64,000 nucleotides of DNA from Uruburuella testudinis (GCF_022870865.1 NZ_CP091508.1:744001-808000); one strand, 5' to 3'; positions 1-9,395 are shown, numbered from the stretch's first letter. Numbers and translations: made by a program. Notes: a model not told the origin generated them from the sequence alone.

Positions 1-557
1 TCCACCAGTTTGAATATCGGCAGACCGATCAGGGCATTGGGATCGCTGCTGTCGATGCGTTGCAGTAAAGCTGCGCCCAGCCCTTCGCTTTTGGCTGCGC
101 CGGCGCAGTATATCGCATCAGGCTCACGTTCGAGATAGCGGCTGATTTGCCGGGATGACAAGGCGCGCATGGTAACTGTGGTGGTGTCGGTATGGGTGTG
201 CAGCCGGCCCGATGCAGTATTGAGAAGGCACAGGGCGCTGTAAAAGGTGAGCGTTTTGCCTGAGAGCGCTGCCAGCATATGTTGCGCATTTGCCACGCTC
301 ATCGGTTTGCCCAGCTGTTGTCCGTTGCACCATGCGACTTGGTCTGCACCGATAATCAATGCTTGCGGAAAAGCAGCGGCCAGAGATTGCGCTTTGCCCA
401 CGGCCAGCCTTAATGCGGTATCGGCTGCGGACTCTCCTGTGCGGGCGGTTTCGTCGAAATCAGGTTTGGCTATTTCAAAAATCAGCCCGAGCGTGCGCAA
501 TTGCTGTTGGCGGAAAACCGAGCTTGAGCCTAAAATAAGCGGGAGTTTTGTATTCAT
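1..557 (-). CDS. maf: Maf/YceF-type nucleotide pyrophosphatase (3' end cut by window)
   Basis: Reading leftwards from ATG at 557 there is an open frame of 185 codons that leaves the window without a stop. It begins MNTKLPLILGSSSVFRQQQL and carries the Maf signature LGSSS near residue 9 and GADQVA near residue 70. Maf/YceF proteins hydrolyse non-canonical nucleoside triphosphates (the YceF branch prefers 7-methyl-GTP) in the cytoplasm as pool housekeeping. Family members are about 190-205 residues, so only a few C-terminal residues are missing. It is divergent from yceD with about 50 bp between the two starts, the neighbourhood usual for yceF beside yceD-rpmF in proteobacteria. The YceF assignment rests on this context and the SSS-x-F-R N-terminus. 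Confidence 0.85.
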   Translation of the reverse strand, partial: MNTKLPLILGSSSVFRQQQLRTLGLIFEIAKPDFDETARTGESAADTALRLAVGKAQSLAAAFPQALIIGADQVAWCNGQQLGKPMSVANAQHMLAALSGKTLTFYSALCLLNTASGRLHTHTDTTTVTMRALSSRQISRYLEREPDAIYCAGAAKSEGLGAALLQRIDSSDPNALIGLPIFKLV

Positions 558-608
558 GTGTGTAAAAGCATTGACGTTAAGCTTCTGAAATTATATCATA
601 CCCCGTTT

Positions 609-1112
609 ATGTTAGACCCTAATTTGATTGACCCCGAAGTGTTCGCCGCCGAAGGGCGCTGTTTGCAAGGCAAATGGGCGCTGAATCAGCTTGACGGGCG
701 CGTTTGGTTGCACGAGTATTTGGCAGATAAGCAGGCTGAGGTGTCGTTTGTGCTGAAAGGCGGGCGGGATCGTTGGCAGCGTTTGTATTTGGATTTGAGC
801 GTGAAAGGCGATGTGCCGCTGTTTTGCCAGCGCTGTGTCAAGCCCATGCCGTTTGCGTTTGATGAAAGCAGCCGTATTGTGCTGTTTGCTGATGATGAGG
901 GTTTGGATGAAGCCATGCTTTCCGATGATGAATTGGAAGGGATGCTGCTCCAAAAAGCATTAGATGTGCGTACGTTGGTAGAAGACCAAATCCTGATGGC
1001 AATACCGTTTTCGCCGCGGCATGAGGATTGCGGCAATGATGCATTGGCCGAAGTCAATCAAGATAAACCCAATCCTTTTGCCGTATTGGCAGGGCTGAAA
1101 AACAGCCGCTAA
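609..1112 (+). CDS. yceD: YceD family (DUF177) rRNA-accumulation protein
   Basis: 167 residues if started at ATG 609 (MLDPNLIDPEVF); an upstream in-frame start at 558 would add 17 residues that look non-coding. Contains the YceD core with a cysteine pair in LFCQRCVKPM and a late acidic stretch with HEDCGN. YceD is needed for normal 23S rRNA accumulation and sits almost invariably directly upstream of rpmF, as here (35 bp gap), suggesting a shared ribosome-related transcript. No signal peptide or membrane segment is visible. Confidence 0.88.
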   Translation: MLDPNLIDPEVFAAEGRCLQGKWALNQLDGRVWLHEYLADKQAEVSFVLKGGRDRWQRLYLDLSVKGDVPLFCQRCVKPMPFAFDESSRIVLFADDEGLDEAMLSDDELEGMLLQKALDVRTLVEDQILMAIPFSPRHEDCGNDALAEVNQDKPNPFAVLAGLKNSR

Positions 1113-1147
1113 CCAGTTTTGTATTTTTATATTTTTAGGAGCTTGAA

Positions 1148-1327
1148 ATGGCCGTTCAACAAAACAAAAAATCTCCCTCTAAACGCGGTATGCACCGTTC
1201 GCACGATGCGCTGACTGCACCGGCGCTGTCGGTTGACGGCAACACCGGTGAAGTGCACCGCCCGCACCACATTTCGCCCAACGGCATGTACCGTGGCCGT
1301 AAAGTGGTGAAAGCCAAAGGCGAATAA
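1148..1327 (+). CDS. rpmF: 50S ribosomal protein L32
   Basis: 59 residues starting [20 protein letters not shown], the invariant L32 opening, followed by the conserved [20 protein letters not shown] segment; small, basic and lacking the zinc-binding cysteines (C-minus type). A good ribosome-binding site (TAGGAG) lies 8 bp before the ATG. It is a component of the large ribosomal subunit. Position between yceD and plsX matches the classic yceD-rpmF-plsX-fab cluster that couples ribosome and fatty-acid genes, except for the phosphoribosyltransferase gene inserted next. Confidence 0.97.
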   Translation: MAVQQNKKSPSKRGMHRSHDALTAPALSVDGNTGEVHRPHHISPNGMYRGRKVVKAKGE

Positions 1328-1449
1328 TCCACTTCTGCCTTTATGAAAGATGAAAGCCAGACGATTGCCCTGAAACCGCAATTACTGGCTTTTTTGCGTT
1401 AAACAATCTGCGGTTCGCGCTGTTTGAACCGGTTGCGGTAGTGAAAATC

Positions 1450-1977
1450 ATGACAACAAAAATCTGGTATACCTACGACGATATCCATCGGGTGATTAAA
1501 ACCCTGGCCGAAAAAATCAAGGCGGCAGACGTGCAATACGATGCCATGATTGCCATCGGCGGCGGCGGCTTTATTCCGGCGCGTATCCTGCGCTGTTTTT
1601 TGGATATTCCGATTTATGCCGTTACCACTGCTTATTATGATAGCGATGACGCAGGCAAAACCACCGATGAAGTTAAAAAAATCCAATGGCTCGACCCCAT
1701 GCCGGAAACCTTGCGCGGTAAAAACGTTTTGGTAGTGGATGAGGTGGATGACAGCAGGGTTACTTTGTCGTTTGTGTTGAATGAGCTGGCGAAAGAAGAT
1801 TTTAATACCATCGGTATAGCTGTGCTGCACGAAAAGCTGAAAGCCAAAGCGGGCGAACTGCCGGATGGTATGCCGTATTTCAGCGGTATCACTGTGGAAG
1901 ATTGGTGGATTAACTACCCTTGGGATGCCGATGATATTGATGAACACAACCGCTTGGCTGTTGAGGGTGCCCGATAG
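1450..1977 (+). CDS. Purine-type phosphoribosyltransferase
   Basis: 175 residues from ATG 1450 (MTTKIWYTYDD); a GTG at 1441 in the same frame is an alternative. It has the type I phosphoribosyltransferase fold signatures: AIGGGGFIPARIL (pyrophosphate loop) around residue 35 and the PRPP-binding motif VLVVDEVDDSRVT around residue 95, then WWINYPW near the C-terminus. These enzymes join a purine base to PRPP for salvage in the cytosol; xanthine or hypoxanthine is the likely base, but specificity cannot be read from sequence. It interrupts the rpmF-plsX pair and is followed by about 290 bp without a gene, so it probably ends the yceD-rpmF transcript. Confidence 0.8.
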   Translation: MTTKIWYTYDDIHRVIKTLAEKIKAADVQYDAMIAIGGGGFIPARILRCFLDIPIYAVTTAYYDSDDAGKTTDEVKKIQWLDPMPETLRGKNVLVVDEVDDSRVTLSFVLNELAKEDFNTIGIAVLHEKLKAKAGELPDGMPYFSGITVEDWWINYPWDADDIDEHNRLAVEGAR

Positions 1978-2266
1978 CATCGGGATGCACGGGTTGCTAT
2001 GATTCATAGCAGCTTTCGGTATACGCCCCGGTCTGCCGTGTCGGGAAACTGTTGCCGCATGATTTTGTCTTGCATGTGTGTCTTACATGTGAAAATAGCT
2101 GTGAAAGTGACAAGTTAACAGCTTTTGGTGTGTCATGATGTTTCAGACGGCCTGTTTTTCGGTAAGGCCGGTTTGTCGTGTTTTAAAGCAATACCCCGAA
2201 TAATGATTCCGCACGGTCTGCTTGATTAAACGGCCGTCTGAAAGCGGAAAATTGGAGCAACATTTA

Positions 2267-3331
2267 ATGATTACATTGGCCGTAGATGCCATGGGCGGTG
2301 ACACCGGCCTGGCGGTAACCGTGCCCGGCGCCGTTGCCTTTTTAAAGCAGCAGCCTAATGCCCGCCTGATTATGGTGGGCGAGCCACAATCTCTGCATAC
2401 AGCGCTTGCCGCCGCGAATGCGCCGATGGCGCGTATTGAAATCCAGCCGGCAAGCGAAGTGGTGGAAATGGACGAAGCGCCGCAATCGGCTTTGAAAAAC
2501 AAAAAAGATTCATCCATGCGTGTGGCCATCAACCAAGTGAAAGAAGGTAAGGCGCAGGCTGCGGTTTCTGCGGGCAATACCGGCGCATTGATGGCTATTG
2601 CACGCTTTGTGCTAAAAACCATTCCGGGCATCGAGCGGCCCGCCATCGCCAAATTTCTGCCGGCTTCTTCGGGTAAAACCACATTAATGCTGGATTTGGG
2701 TGCCAATGTTGATTGTACGGCCGAGCAATTGGTGCAGTTTGCCGTTATCGGCAGCGAGCTGGTGCAGGCCCTGCATCCTGAAAAGGGCAGCCCGCGCGTG
2801 GGTTTACTTAATGTGGGCACGGAAGACATTAAAGGCACCGATACCATCAAGCAAACCTTTAATCTGCTGAGCGGCAGCAATCTCAATTTTGTCGGCAATA
2901 TTGAAGGCAATGTGATTTTCAGCGGCGAGGTTGATGTGGTGGTGGCCGACGGATTTGTGGGCAATATCGTCTTAAAAACCATTGAAGGCGCAGTGAAATT
3001 TATGGGCGGCGCGATTAAGCAGGAATTTCAGGCCAACCTGTTTACCAAGGCCGCGGCAGTAATGGCCATGCCTGCTTTGAAAGGCCTTAAAACCAAGCTG
3101 GATCCGCGCCGTTTTAACGGTGCCATTTTCCTCGGTTTGCGCGGGGTGGTGGTGAAAAGCCACGGCGGCACCGATGCGGCCGGTTTTTATTATGCGCTTG
3201 AAGAGGCTTATTATGAAGCGCGTGCCGACAGCCTGGCTAAAATCGAGCAGGGTGTGGCGGCGCAGCTGGCGGTATTGGCCGATAAAAAGCTGGAAACCAA
3301 ACAAGAACCGGCAGTCGATAATATCGTATAA
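2267..3331 (+). CDS. plsX: Phosphate acyltransferase PlsX
   Basis: 354 residues from ATG 2267 (MITLAVDAMGGDTG), preceded by GGAG at a good distance; an earlier in-frame start at 2222 would cross an uptake sequence and is unlikely. The opening DAMGGD, the AAVSAGNTGALMA segment and VADGFVGNIVLK are diagnostic of PlsX, a peripheral membrane enzyme that turns acyl-ACP into acyl-phosphate, the first step of phospholipid synthesis with PlsY. Length matches the family. It heads the plsX-fabH-fabD-fabG fatty-acid group. Confidence 0.96.
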   Translation: MITLAVDAMGGDTGLAVTVPGAVAFLKQQPNARLIMVGEPQSLHTALAAANAPMARIEIQPASEVVEMDEAPQSALKNKKDSSMRVAINQVKEGKAQAAVSAGNTGALMAIARFVLKTIPGIERPAIAKFLPASSGKTTLMLDLGANVDCTAEQLVQFAVIGSELVQALHPEKGSPRVGLLNVGTEDIKGTDTIKQTFNLLSGSNLNFVGNIEGNVIFSGEVDVVVADGFVGNIVLKTIEGAVKFMGGAIKQEFQANLFTKAAAVMAMPALKGLKTKLDPRRFNGAIFLGLRGVVVKSHGGTDAAGFYYALEEAYYEARADSLAKIEQGVAAQLAVLADKKLETKQEPAVDNIV

Positions 3332-3353
3332 AACAGGGTAGAAAATATATTTT

Positions 3354-3377
3354 CAGACGGCATCAAAATGCCGTCTG
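3354..3377. terminator. Inverted uptake-sequence stem-loop after plsX
   Basis: A 10-bp perfect stem, CAGACGGCAT / ATGCCGTCTG, with a CAAA loop. It is an inverted pair of DNA uptake sequences (here the ATGCCGTCTG variant), a common neisserial transcription terminator, though no clear T-run follows, so termination may be partial. Confidence 0.55.
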
Positions 3378-3510
3378 CAAGCAAAATCATATGGCAATAG
3401 TCATGTTGTGGTAATGAAAAAACGCGTAATCTGCCCGATTTAACGTTGGGGGAAGCCGGGGATTGCCTTACAATAAACCCCTTTAACATAAAACAGATAA
3501 CCCGAAGGCG

Positions 3511-4476
3511 ATGCCCATGCAGTATGCCAAAATTCTCGGTACCGGCAGCTATCTGCCTGCCAACCGTGTCAGCAATGACGATCTTGCGAAAAAAGTAGAT
3601 ACTTCCGATGAATGGATTACCACCCGCACCGGAATCAAATTCCGCCATATCGCCGATGATGATGAAAAAACCAGCGATTTGGCCGTAGCCGCCGCCCGCC
3701 GCGCCTTGGATGATGCCGGGCTTGGCGCCGATGAAATCGATTTGATTATCGTGGCCACCGCCACACCCGATATGCAGTTCCCTTCCACCGCTTCTATCGT
3801 GCAGCACAAGCTGGGCGTCGCAGGCTGCCCGGCTTTTGATGTGGCTGCTGTTTGTGCCGGCTTTATGTATGCCCTCAATACCGCCCATGCCTATATTAAA
3901 AGCGGTATGGCTGCAAAGGCGTTGGTGATCGGTGCAGAAACATTCAGCCGTATTCTCGACTGGAACGACCGCAGCACTTGCGTGTTGTTTGGTGATGGTG
4001 CCGGAGCGGTGGTGTTGGGGGCTTCGGAAGAGCCGGGCATTATCGCCGGCAAGCTTCAGGCCGACGGCGCCTACCTGCCGCTGTTGAAAGTGCCTGCACA
4101 CATGGCAGGCGGCCAAATATGCGGCAATCCCTATGTAGAAATGGATGGCCCCGGTGTGTTTAAATTTGCCGTAAAAACGCTGGCAAAAGTGGCTGAAGAA
4201 GTGATTGCCGAGGCGGGCATGAGTGCTGCCGATATTGATTGGATTGTGCCGCATCAGGCCAACAAGCGTATTATCGAATCCACCGCCAAACATTTGGGCT
4301 TGAGCATGGATAAAGTGATTCTTACCGTGGCCGAACATGCCAACACTTCCGCCGCATCCATTCCGCTGGCCCTTGATGCCGGTATACGCAACGGCCAAAT
4401 CCGGCGTGGGCAGACCTTGCTGCTGGAGGGCATCGGTGGCGGTTTTGCCTGGGGCGCGGTGTTGATGAAATATTAA
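3511..4476 (+). CDS. fabH: Beta-ketoacyl-ACP synthase III
   Basis: 321 residues from ATG 3511; ATG 3517 ([14 protein letters not shown]) is equally usable. FabH condenses acetyl-CoA with malonyl-ACP to start fatty-acid synthesis. The catalytic triad is visible: Cys in [13 protein letters not shown] (about residue 114), His in [10 protein letters not shown] (about 248) and Asn in [11 protein letters not shown] (about 278). The glycine-rich C-terminus [15 protein letters not shown] is also typical. It lies 180 bp behind plsX and its stop overlaps the start of the next gene (TAATG). Confidence 0.96.
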   Translation: MPMQYAKILGTGSYLPANRVSNDDLAKKVDTSDEWITTRTGIKFRHIADDDEKTSDLAVAAARRALDDAGLGADEIDLIIVATATPDMQFPSTASIVQHKLGVAGCPAFDVAAVCAGFMYALNTAHAYIKSGMAAKALVIGAETFSRILDWNDRSTCVLFGDGAGAVVLGASEEPGIIAGKLQADGAYLPLLKVPAHMAGGQICGNPYVEMDGPGVFKFAVKTLAKVAEEVIAEAGMSAADIDWIVPHQANKRIIESTAKHLGLSMDKVILTVAEHANTSAASIPLALDAGIRNGQIRRGQTLLLEGIGGGFAWGAVLMKY

Positions 4477-4817
4477 TGCGCCGGGCGGGTATCATTACGG
4501 CTGCCGTATATCTGCCGTTGGTGGCTGTTTGTTCTGTAAAACTTGCGGCTTTTTATGGGGTGGTGAGCGCCTTGTTGTTTTGCCTCTATGGCTTTGATAA
4601 GGCCGCCGCCATGAGCAATGGAAAGGGTGGGCGCAAACATCGGATTGCCGAAAAAAGCCTGCATGTTGTTGCGCTGGCCGGCGGTTGGCCGGGGGCGCAG
4701 TTGGGGCGGTTGGTGTTCCGCCACAAAACCGTTAAAGCCAGCTTTATACACCGTTTTTGGCTGATGGCGGCTCTGAATGTAGCCATTACTTTCGGAATGC
4801 TATACTATAACAGATAA
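4476..4817 (+). CDS. Small DUF1294 membrane protein
   Basis: 113 residues overlapping the fabH stop by one base, so very likely translationally coupled to it. Two hydrophobic segments near the N-terminus (residues about 5-40) and one at the C-terminus (95-110) bracket a basic loop with GGWPGAQLGRLVFRHKT, the hallmark of the DUF1294 family of small inner-membrane proteins. No biochemical role is established for the family; coupling to fabH suggests a membrane-lipid context, which is inference. Confidence 0.8.
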   Translation: MRRAGIITAAVYLPLVAVCSVKLAAFYGVVSALLFCLYGFDKAAAMSNGKGGRKHRIAEKSLHVVALAGGWPGAQLGRLVFRHKTVKASFIHRFWLMAALNVAITFGMLYYNR

Positions 4818-4862
4818 GCTTGAGCCCGATCACAGCCATGACTGCCGCTGTATGTGGTGTAT

Positions 4863-4938
4863 AGGGTGTGCTGAATCATTTGATTTACGGGTTGTTTAAC
4901 GCAAAAATATGATGATATATGAATGGTCAGGACACCCT
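4863..4938. mobile_element. Short copy of the AGGGTGTCCTGA miniature element
   Basis: A 76-bp internally deleted copy: left end AGGGTGTGCTGA, right end TCAGGACACCCT (inverse of the left). The body retains TTTGATTTACGGG and GCAAAAATATGATGATATATGA, shared with the copies at 42502 and 23466. It lies in the fabH/DUF1294-fabD gap. Confidence 0.7.
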
Positions 4939-5027
4939 GGCATGCACTAAACCGGATAACCTGATAATGCAGCCTGAAACCGGGCTGCTGTTTCTTTTTA
5001 GCGCTTTTTGAGCAGAGGAGTGATGTG

Positions 5028-5957
5028 ATGAATTTTGCCTTTTTCTTCCCCGGCCAAGGCTCGCAGAGCCTCGGTATGATGAACGGTTTTGCAGATCAGG
5101 CCGTGGTGAAAGCTACGTTTGACGAAGCCTCTGCTGCACTCGGCCAGGATTTATGGGCCATGATTAATGGTGAAGATGCCGCGCCGATTAATGAAACCGT
5201 TAATACCCAGCCTTTGATGCTGGCGGCGGGCATCGCCACTTACCGTGCCTATCTCGAAGCAGGCGGCCAAGCCCCTGCCGTAGTGGCCGGCCACAGCTTG
5301 GGTGAGTATACCGCGCTGGTAGCTGCCGAAGCGCTGAAATTTGAAGATGCCGTCAAACTCGTGCGCCTGCGTGCCGAATTGATGCAAAGCGCCGTGCCGC
5401 AAGGCATGGGTGCGATGGCGGCTGTTTTGGGGTTGGAAGACGGCCAAGTGCAAGCCATCTGCGTCGAAGCCGCGCAAGGTGAAGTGGTGGAAGCCGTAAA
5501 CTTCAATTCGCCCGGTCAAGTGGTGATTGCCGGAAATGTTGCAGCCGTTGAACGCGCCATGGCTGCTGCGAAAGAAACCGGGGCCAAACGCGCGCTGCTG
5601 CTGCCTGTGTCTGTGCCTTCACATTGCAGCCTGATGAAGCCTGCCGCTGAAAAATTGGCTGAAACTTTGCAAAATATAGAGATTAAACCGCCGCAAATCC
5701 GCGTTATCCACAATGCCGATGTGGCCGCCTACAGCGATGCGGACAAAATCAAAGATGCCCTGGTGCGCCAGCTTTACAGCCCCGTGCGTTGGACTGAAAC
5801 TGTGAATGCGCTGGTTGAGGAAGGCATTACCGAATCTGCCGAATGCGGCCCGGGTAAAGTGCTGGCCGGGTTGGCCAAACGTATCAATAAAGCAGCCGTA
5901 TGCACCGCACTTACCAATGCCGAACAAGTGGCGGCATTTATTGAAGCCGAAGGGTAA
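5028..5957 (+). CDS. fabD: Malonyl-CoA:ACP transacylase
   Basis: 309 residues from ATG 5028, seven bases behind AGAGGAG; a GTG at 5025 is a weaker alternative. It moves malonyl from CoA to acyl carrier protein for elongation. The FFFPGQGSQ opening, the nucleophile motif GHSLGEYTAL (Ser about residue 91), catalytic His in PVSVPSHCSLM (about 200) and the C-terminal ECGPGKVLAGL are all present. Separated from fabH by DUF1294 and a miniature element, and from its usual partner fabG by two glycosyltransferase genes. Confidence 0.96.
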   Translation: MNFAFFFPGQGSQSLGMMNGFADQAVVKATFDEASAALGQDLWAMINGEDAAPINETVNTQPLMLAAGIATYRAYLEAGGQAPAVVAGHSLGEYTALVAAEALKFEDAVKLVRLRAELMQSAVPQGMGAMAAVLGLEDGQVQAICVEAAQGEVVEAVNFNSPGQVVIAGNVAAVERAMAAAKETGAKRALLLPVSVPSHCSLMKPAAEKLAETLQNIEIKPPQIRVIHNADVAAYSDADKIKDALVRQLYSPVRWTETVNALVEEGITESAECGPGKVLAGLAKRINKAAVCTALTNAEQVAAFIEAEG

Positions 5958-6033
5958 TCGTTTTTTTTGCAGATGGTTGGGGAGGGCTAGTGTCGTCTGC
6001 AAAATATTTAATTGAATAATATATAAAACAGAT

Positions 6034-7110
6034 ATGAAATTATCTAAAAAATTAGTCATTCGCTATTTCGGGCATAAAAAAATATGCCACGATTTTGATT
6101 TCAGGAATGTTAAATCTATTCTTATACGGCCGGTGGGCGATGCAGTGGGAGATGCTGTTGCCCATATTGCTTATATCCGCCAATTAAAAGCCATTTATCC
6201 GGGGGTTCGCATCGGCGTGATTGTCACCGACCGCAATCATGATATTTATGCCTATAGTCATGAGGTTGATGAATTAATTAAAGATAAAACAATAGATTAT
6301 TTGAAGCAGCGGGGAAAATGGCAGCTTTTTTTGGATTTTTACTGTTATTTTAACAGTCGGCATATTATGGCAGACCGCTTGCTAAAGCCTGAAGCTGTTA
6401 TGATTTTTAATAAAATCAATAAGGCTTATTACACAACCGAAAATGTGTTGAATTATGATTTTCACTGCCCGATGGTGGAGGGAAACCATATTGTTGATGC
6501 GCTGAAAACTTCCAAAATCGCCGAATATTTTGAAATTCCTCCTGGCCGGTTTTTCTTACAAGTTGTCGAAGCCCAGTCAGAGCAGGCCAAAGATTTTTGG
6601 CAGCAAGGAAAAATACGGGTATTGCTTGCGCCGCAAGGCAGTATTTGTGACCGTCAAATACCTCCTCAAGAATTGGCACAATTGCTGAACCGTTGTGATT
6701 CCGAAAGCATAGAAACAGCGCAGTTTTTATTGTGTAATGCGCGTAACAGCGAAGCCTATTTGGCAGAACTCAAGCAATATTGCCGGGTGGATATTGAAGT
6801 AAATTTGGTTCCGAAAACCACCTTACATCAATATTTGCAATTGGTGGCATCGTCTGATGTGGTTGTGTGTATTGACAGTGGAACAGTACATGTTGCTTGT
6901 GCTTTCAACCGGCCTTTATTGGCTTTTTATGCGAATTTCCCGTCTAATTTTAGGTTGTGGCATCCCTTGCCGAATAAAGGTGTCCCTCATCTTACTGTGA
7001 TTTCCGGGTTGGCAGAAGAATCTAAGCGTACCAGTGATTTTCCTTTGAATGAAGCAGTGGTTTGGCTGAGTGAACAAATCGGCCTATGTAACAAGAGGAA
7101 GAGGTGTTGA
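6034..7110 (+). CDS. Family 9 (heptosyltransferase-like) glycosyltransferase, copy 1
   Basis: 358 residues. The N-terminal half has SILIRPVGDAVGDAVAHIAY, the acceptor-side motif of GT9 LPS heptosyltransferases; the C-terminal half has LLAPQGS (about 195) and the donor-binding CIDSGTVHVACAFNRPLLAFY (about 285), the typical DSG-x-x-H-x-A signature. It probably adds a sugar to lipooligosaccharide at the inner face of the inner membrane; the sugar is unknown. It is clearly AT-richer than fabD and fabG and has poor ribosome-binding signals, suggesting acquisition into the fatty-acid cluster. The next gene is a paralogue one base away, so this is a tandem duplication or paired transferase set. Confidence 0.8.
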   Translation: MKLSKKLVIRYFGHKKICHDFDFRNVKSILIRPVGDAVGDAVAHIAYIRQLKAIYPGVRIGVIVTDRNHDIYAYSHEVDELIKDKTIDYLKQRGKWQLFLDFYCYFNSRHIMADRLLKPEAVMIFNKINKAYYTTENVLNYDFHCPMVEGNHIVDALKTSKIAEYFEIPPGRFFLQVVEAQSEQAKDFWQQGKIRVLLAPQGSICDRQIPPQELAQLLNRCDSESIETAQFLLCNARNSEAYLAELKQYCRVDIEVNLVPKTTLHQYLQLVASSDVVVCIDSGTVHVACAFNRPLLAFYANFPSNFRLWHPLPNKGVPHLTVISGLAEESKRTSDFPLNEAVVWLSEQIGLCNKRKRC

Positions 7111-7111
7111 G

Positions 7112-8179
7112 ATGCTGCTGTTAAAGAAAATGCTTGCCCATTTGTTTGGCCGGAAAAAACCCAATTTATCGTTTGATTTCGGAACAGTAGATTCGGTATT
7201 AATCAGGCCTATGGGGCATTTGGTGGGTGATAGTGTGGCGCATATTGCCTATATCCGCCAATTAAAAACGCTATATCCCGGCTGCCGTATCGGGGTGCTG
7301 GTAAACCGACGCAGCCGTCCGATTTATGAATGTTGCCCTTTGGTTGATGTATTGATTGAAGATACTTTTGCCCAATGTTTGCGTCAGTATAAAAAATGGC
7401 AGCTTTATCTTGATTTTTATGAAACGTACAACAGTCGGCACATTGTCAAAACAGCCATATTGGCGCCGCATGTGAATATTATTTTTCAAAAAGCCGACAA
7501 AGCCTATTATTCTCCTGCCAATGTACGTAATTATGACTTTCATTGCCCTCCTGAAGCCGAGGCTAAAATGGTTTCATGGTTGGAAACGTCGGTGTTGGCA
7601 AAAAAATGCAAATTGCCTAAGCCAGATGTCAGTTTGAGCCCTTGTGACAAGCATTTGGCTGAAGCGGCGAAAATGTGGCCTGTTGGAAAATGCCGTATTT
7701 TGTTGGCGCCCCAAGGCAGTGTGGCGGAACGGCAGGTTTCTCCGCAGGAGTTGGCCGGGCTGTTGAACAATATCGATAAAAGCTTGTTAATACACAGCAG
7801 CTTTTTATTGGGTCACACATCAAATAGTGCAGATTATTTAGAAGTGCTGCGGAAAGCCTGTGATGCAGATGTGGATATCCGATTATCACCGCCTACGGAT
7901 TTGGCCCAATATTTAGGTTTGGTAGCTTCAGCCGATATTGTGGTGTGTGTTGATAGCGGTACAGTGCATTTGGCTTGTGCTTTCAGACGGCCTTTGTTAA
8001 GTTTTTTTGCTAATGACTTGGCCAATATTCAAAAATGGCAACCGCAAACAGCCGATGGCATACCCTCACTTATGGTTGTGTCACAGTTGCAACCCAGCAA
8101 GACTACGGCCGATTTTCCGATGCAGAAAGCCGTTTTGTGGCTGAACCAACAAATTGCGCTCAATCAGCCGGCGGTATAG
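7112..8179 (+). CDS. Family 9 (heptosyltransferase-like) glycosyltransferase, copy 2
   Basis: 355 residues from ATG 7112, behind an AGGAAGAGG ribosome site and two bases after the TGA of copy 1; an in-frame ATG at 7070 would overlap copy 1. Aligns with copy 1 along its whole length (SVLIRPMGHLVGDSVAHIAY; LLAPQGSVAERQVSPQELA; CVDSGTVHLACAFRRPLLSFF) but the two have diverged substantially, so the duplication is old and the copies probably have different donors or acceptors. Expected role: lipooligosaccharide core or outer-sugar assembly. Contains an uptake-sequence core in its 3' part. Confidence 0.8.
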   Translation: MLLLKKMLAHLFGRKKPNLSFDFGTVDSVLIRPMGHLVGDSVAHIAYIRQLKTLYPGCRIGVLVNRRSRPIYECCPLVDVLIEDTFAQCLRQYKKWQLYLDFYETYNSRHIVKTAILAPHVNIIFQKADKAYYSPANVRNYDFHCPPEAEAKMVSWLETSVLAKKCKLPKPDVSLSPCDKHLAEAAKMWPVGKCRILLAPQGSVAERQVSPQELAGLLNNIDKSLLIHSSFLLGHTSNSADYLEVLRKACDADVDIRLSPPTDLAQYLGLVASADIVVCVDSGTVHLACAFRRPLLSFFANDLANIQKWQPQTADGIPSLMVVSQLQPSKTTADFPMQKAVLWLNQQIALNQPAV

Positions 8180-8247
8180 AGTGTAACGGTAATAGTAAAA
8201 GCAATTGATAATATTAGGGAAAATAACCAACTGTGTTTCTGAATACT

Positions 8248-8409
8248 AGGGTGTCCTGACAATTCGTTTGTAGAGGAATTTTTGTTCCTGAAAATTCAGG
8301 TGCAAGGCAAAAACGCAGCAAGATTGGATATCTTGCGAGGCTTTTTAACACAGCAGATGCGCTTTCAGGGGCAAAATACACGCGTAAATCGAATGGTTAG
8401 GGACACCCT
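8248..8409. mobile_element. AGGGTGTCCTGA miniature inverted-repeat element
   Basis: 162 bp with a left end AGGGTGTCCTGA and right end AGGGACACCCT. Inside are the family's landmarks: GGCAAAAACGCAGCAAGAT, then a small palindrome GCAAGAT/ATCTTGC, then GAGGCTTTTTAACACAGCAG and a gap to the right end. It carries no coding capacity. It fills most of the gap between the second glycosyltransferase and fabG; the remaining 240 bp hold one uptake sequence at 8608 and the fabG leader. Confidence 0.75.
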
Positions 8410-8648
8410 AAGCAGATAGGCCCGTGTTATCGCTGTGAAACTTAATAATAAATAATAGAGGCGGCGGGTCGAAAACAGTACGCATATACGTACGGCAAGA
8501 AGAGGCACCAAGTAGGATTATTTGATTTGGCGGCTTATCCGGCTGTCTTCGATCTGCCGCCCCGGCAGCTTATTTTGAATTGGCATCACATGCCCACTTG
8601 TGATATAAGGCCGTCTGAATAAATACTTTAACGAAAAGGATCAGGTTT

Positions 8649-9395
8649 ATGAGTTCGCAAGACTTAAACGGTAAAATCGCTTTGGTAACCGGCGCTTCAC
8701 GCGGCATCGGTGCCGCGATTGCAGATACGCTGGCGGCGGCGGGGGCGAAAGTGATCGGCACGGCCACTTCCGAGGGTGGTGCAGCGGCGATTGGCGAAAG
8801 GCTGGCGCAGTGGGGCGGCGAAGGGCGTGTATTGGATTCTGCTGCCGAGGGCAGTATCGAAGCGCTGATCGGCGAGATTGAAAAAGCCGACGGCAAGCTG
8901 GATATTTTGGTGAACAATGCCGGCATCACCCGCGACAATCTGCTGATGCGGATGAAAGAAGAGGAGTGGGACGACATCATGCAGGTTAATCTGAAATCTG
9001 TGTTCCGTGCCTCTAAAGCGGTATTGCGCGGTATGATGAAGCAGCGTGCCGGCCGCATCATCAACATCACTTCGGTTGTTGGTGTGATGGGTAATGCCGG
9101 TCAGGCCAATTATGCGGCGGCGAAGGCCGGCTTGATTGGTTTTTCCAAATCGATGGCACGTGAAGTGGGCAGCCGCGGCATTACAGTCAACTGTGTGGCA
9201 CCGGGCTTTATTGATACCGACATGACCCGTGCGCTGCCGGAAGCGCAACGTGCATTATTTGAAGCGCAAACTTCACTCGGCCGTTTCGGCGAGGCGCAGG
9301 ATATTGCTGATGCGGTGTTGTTTCTTGCCAGTGATCAGGCGAAATATATTACTGGGCAAACGTTGCATGTGAACGGCGGTATGTTGATGCCTTAA
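8649..9395 (+). CDS. fabG: 3-oxoacyl-ACP reductase
   Basis: 248 residues, the usual FabG length. Short-chain dehydrogenase motifs: TGASRGIG cofactor loop (about residue 15), NNAG (about 90), catalytic Ser in ITSVVG (about 139) and YAAAK (about 153). It uses NADPH to reduce 3-oxoacyl-ACP in fatty-acid elongation. The gene has its own ~470-bp upstream gap and a strong terminator, so it is a separate unit from fabD. acpP and fabF, which usually follow, are absent. Confidence 0.95.
   Translation: MSSQDLNGKIALVTGASRGIGAAIADTLAAAGAKVIGTATSEGGAAAIGERLAQWGGEGRVLDSAAEGSIEALIGEIEKADGKLDILVNNAGITRDNLLMRMKEEEWDDIMQVNLKSVFRASKAVLRGMMKQRAGRIINITSVVGVMGNAGQANYAAAKAGLIGFSKSMAREVGSRGITVNCVAPGFIDTDMTRALPEAQRALFEAQTSLGRFGEAQDIADAVLFLASDQAKYITGQTLHVNGGMLMP

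Noticed and set aside
2222..2266. Upstream extension of plsX
   Set aside because: The extra residues come from an uptake sequence and lack conservation; ATG 2267 has a proper ribosome site and the family's exact N-terminus.
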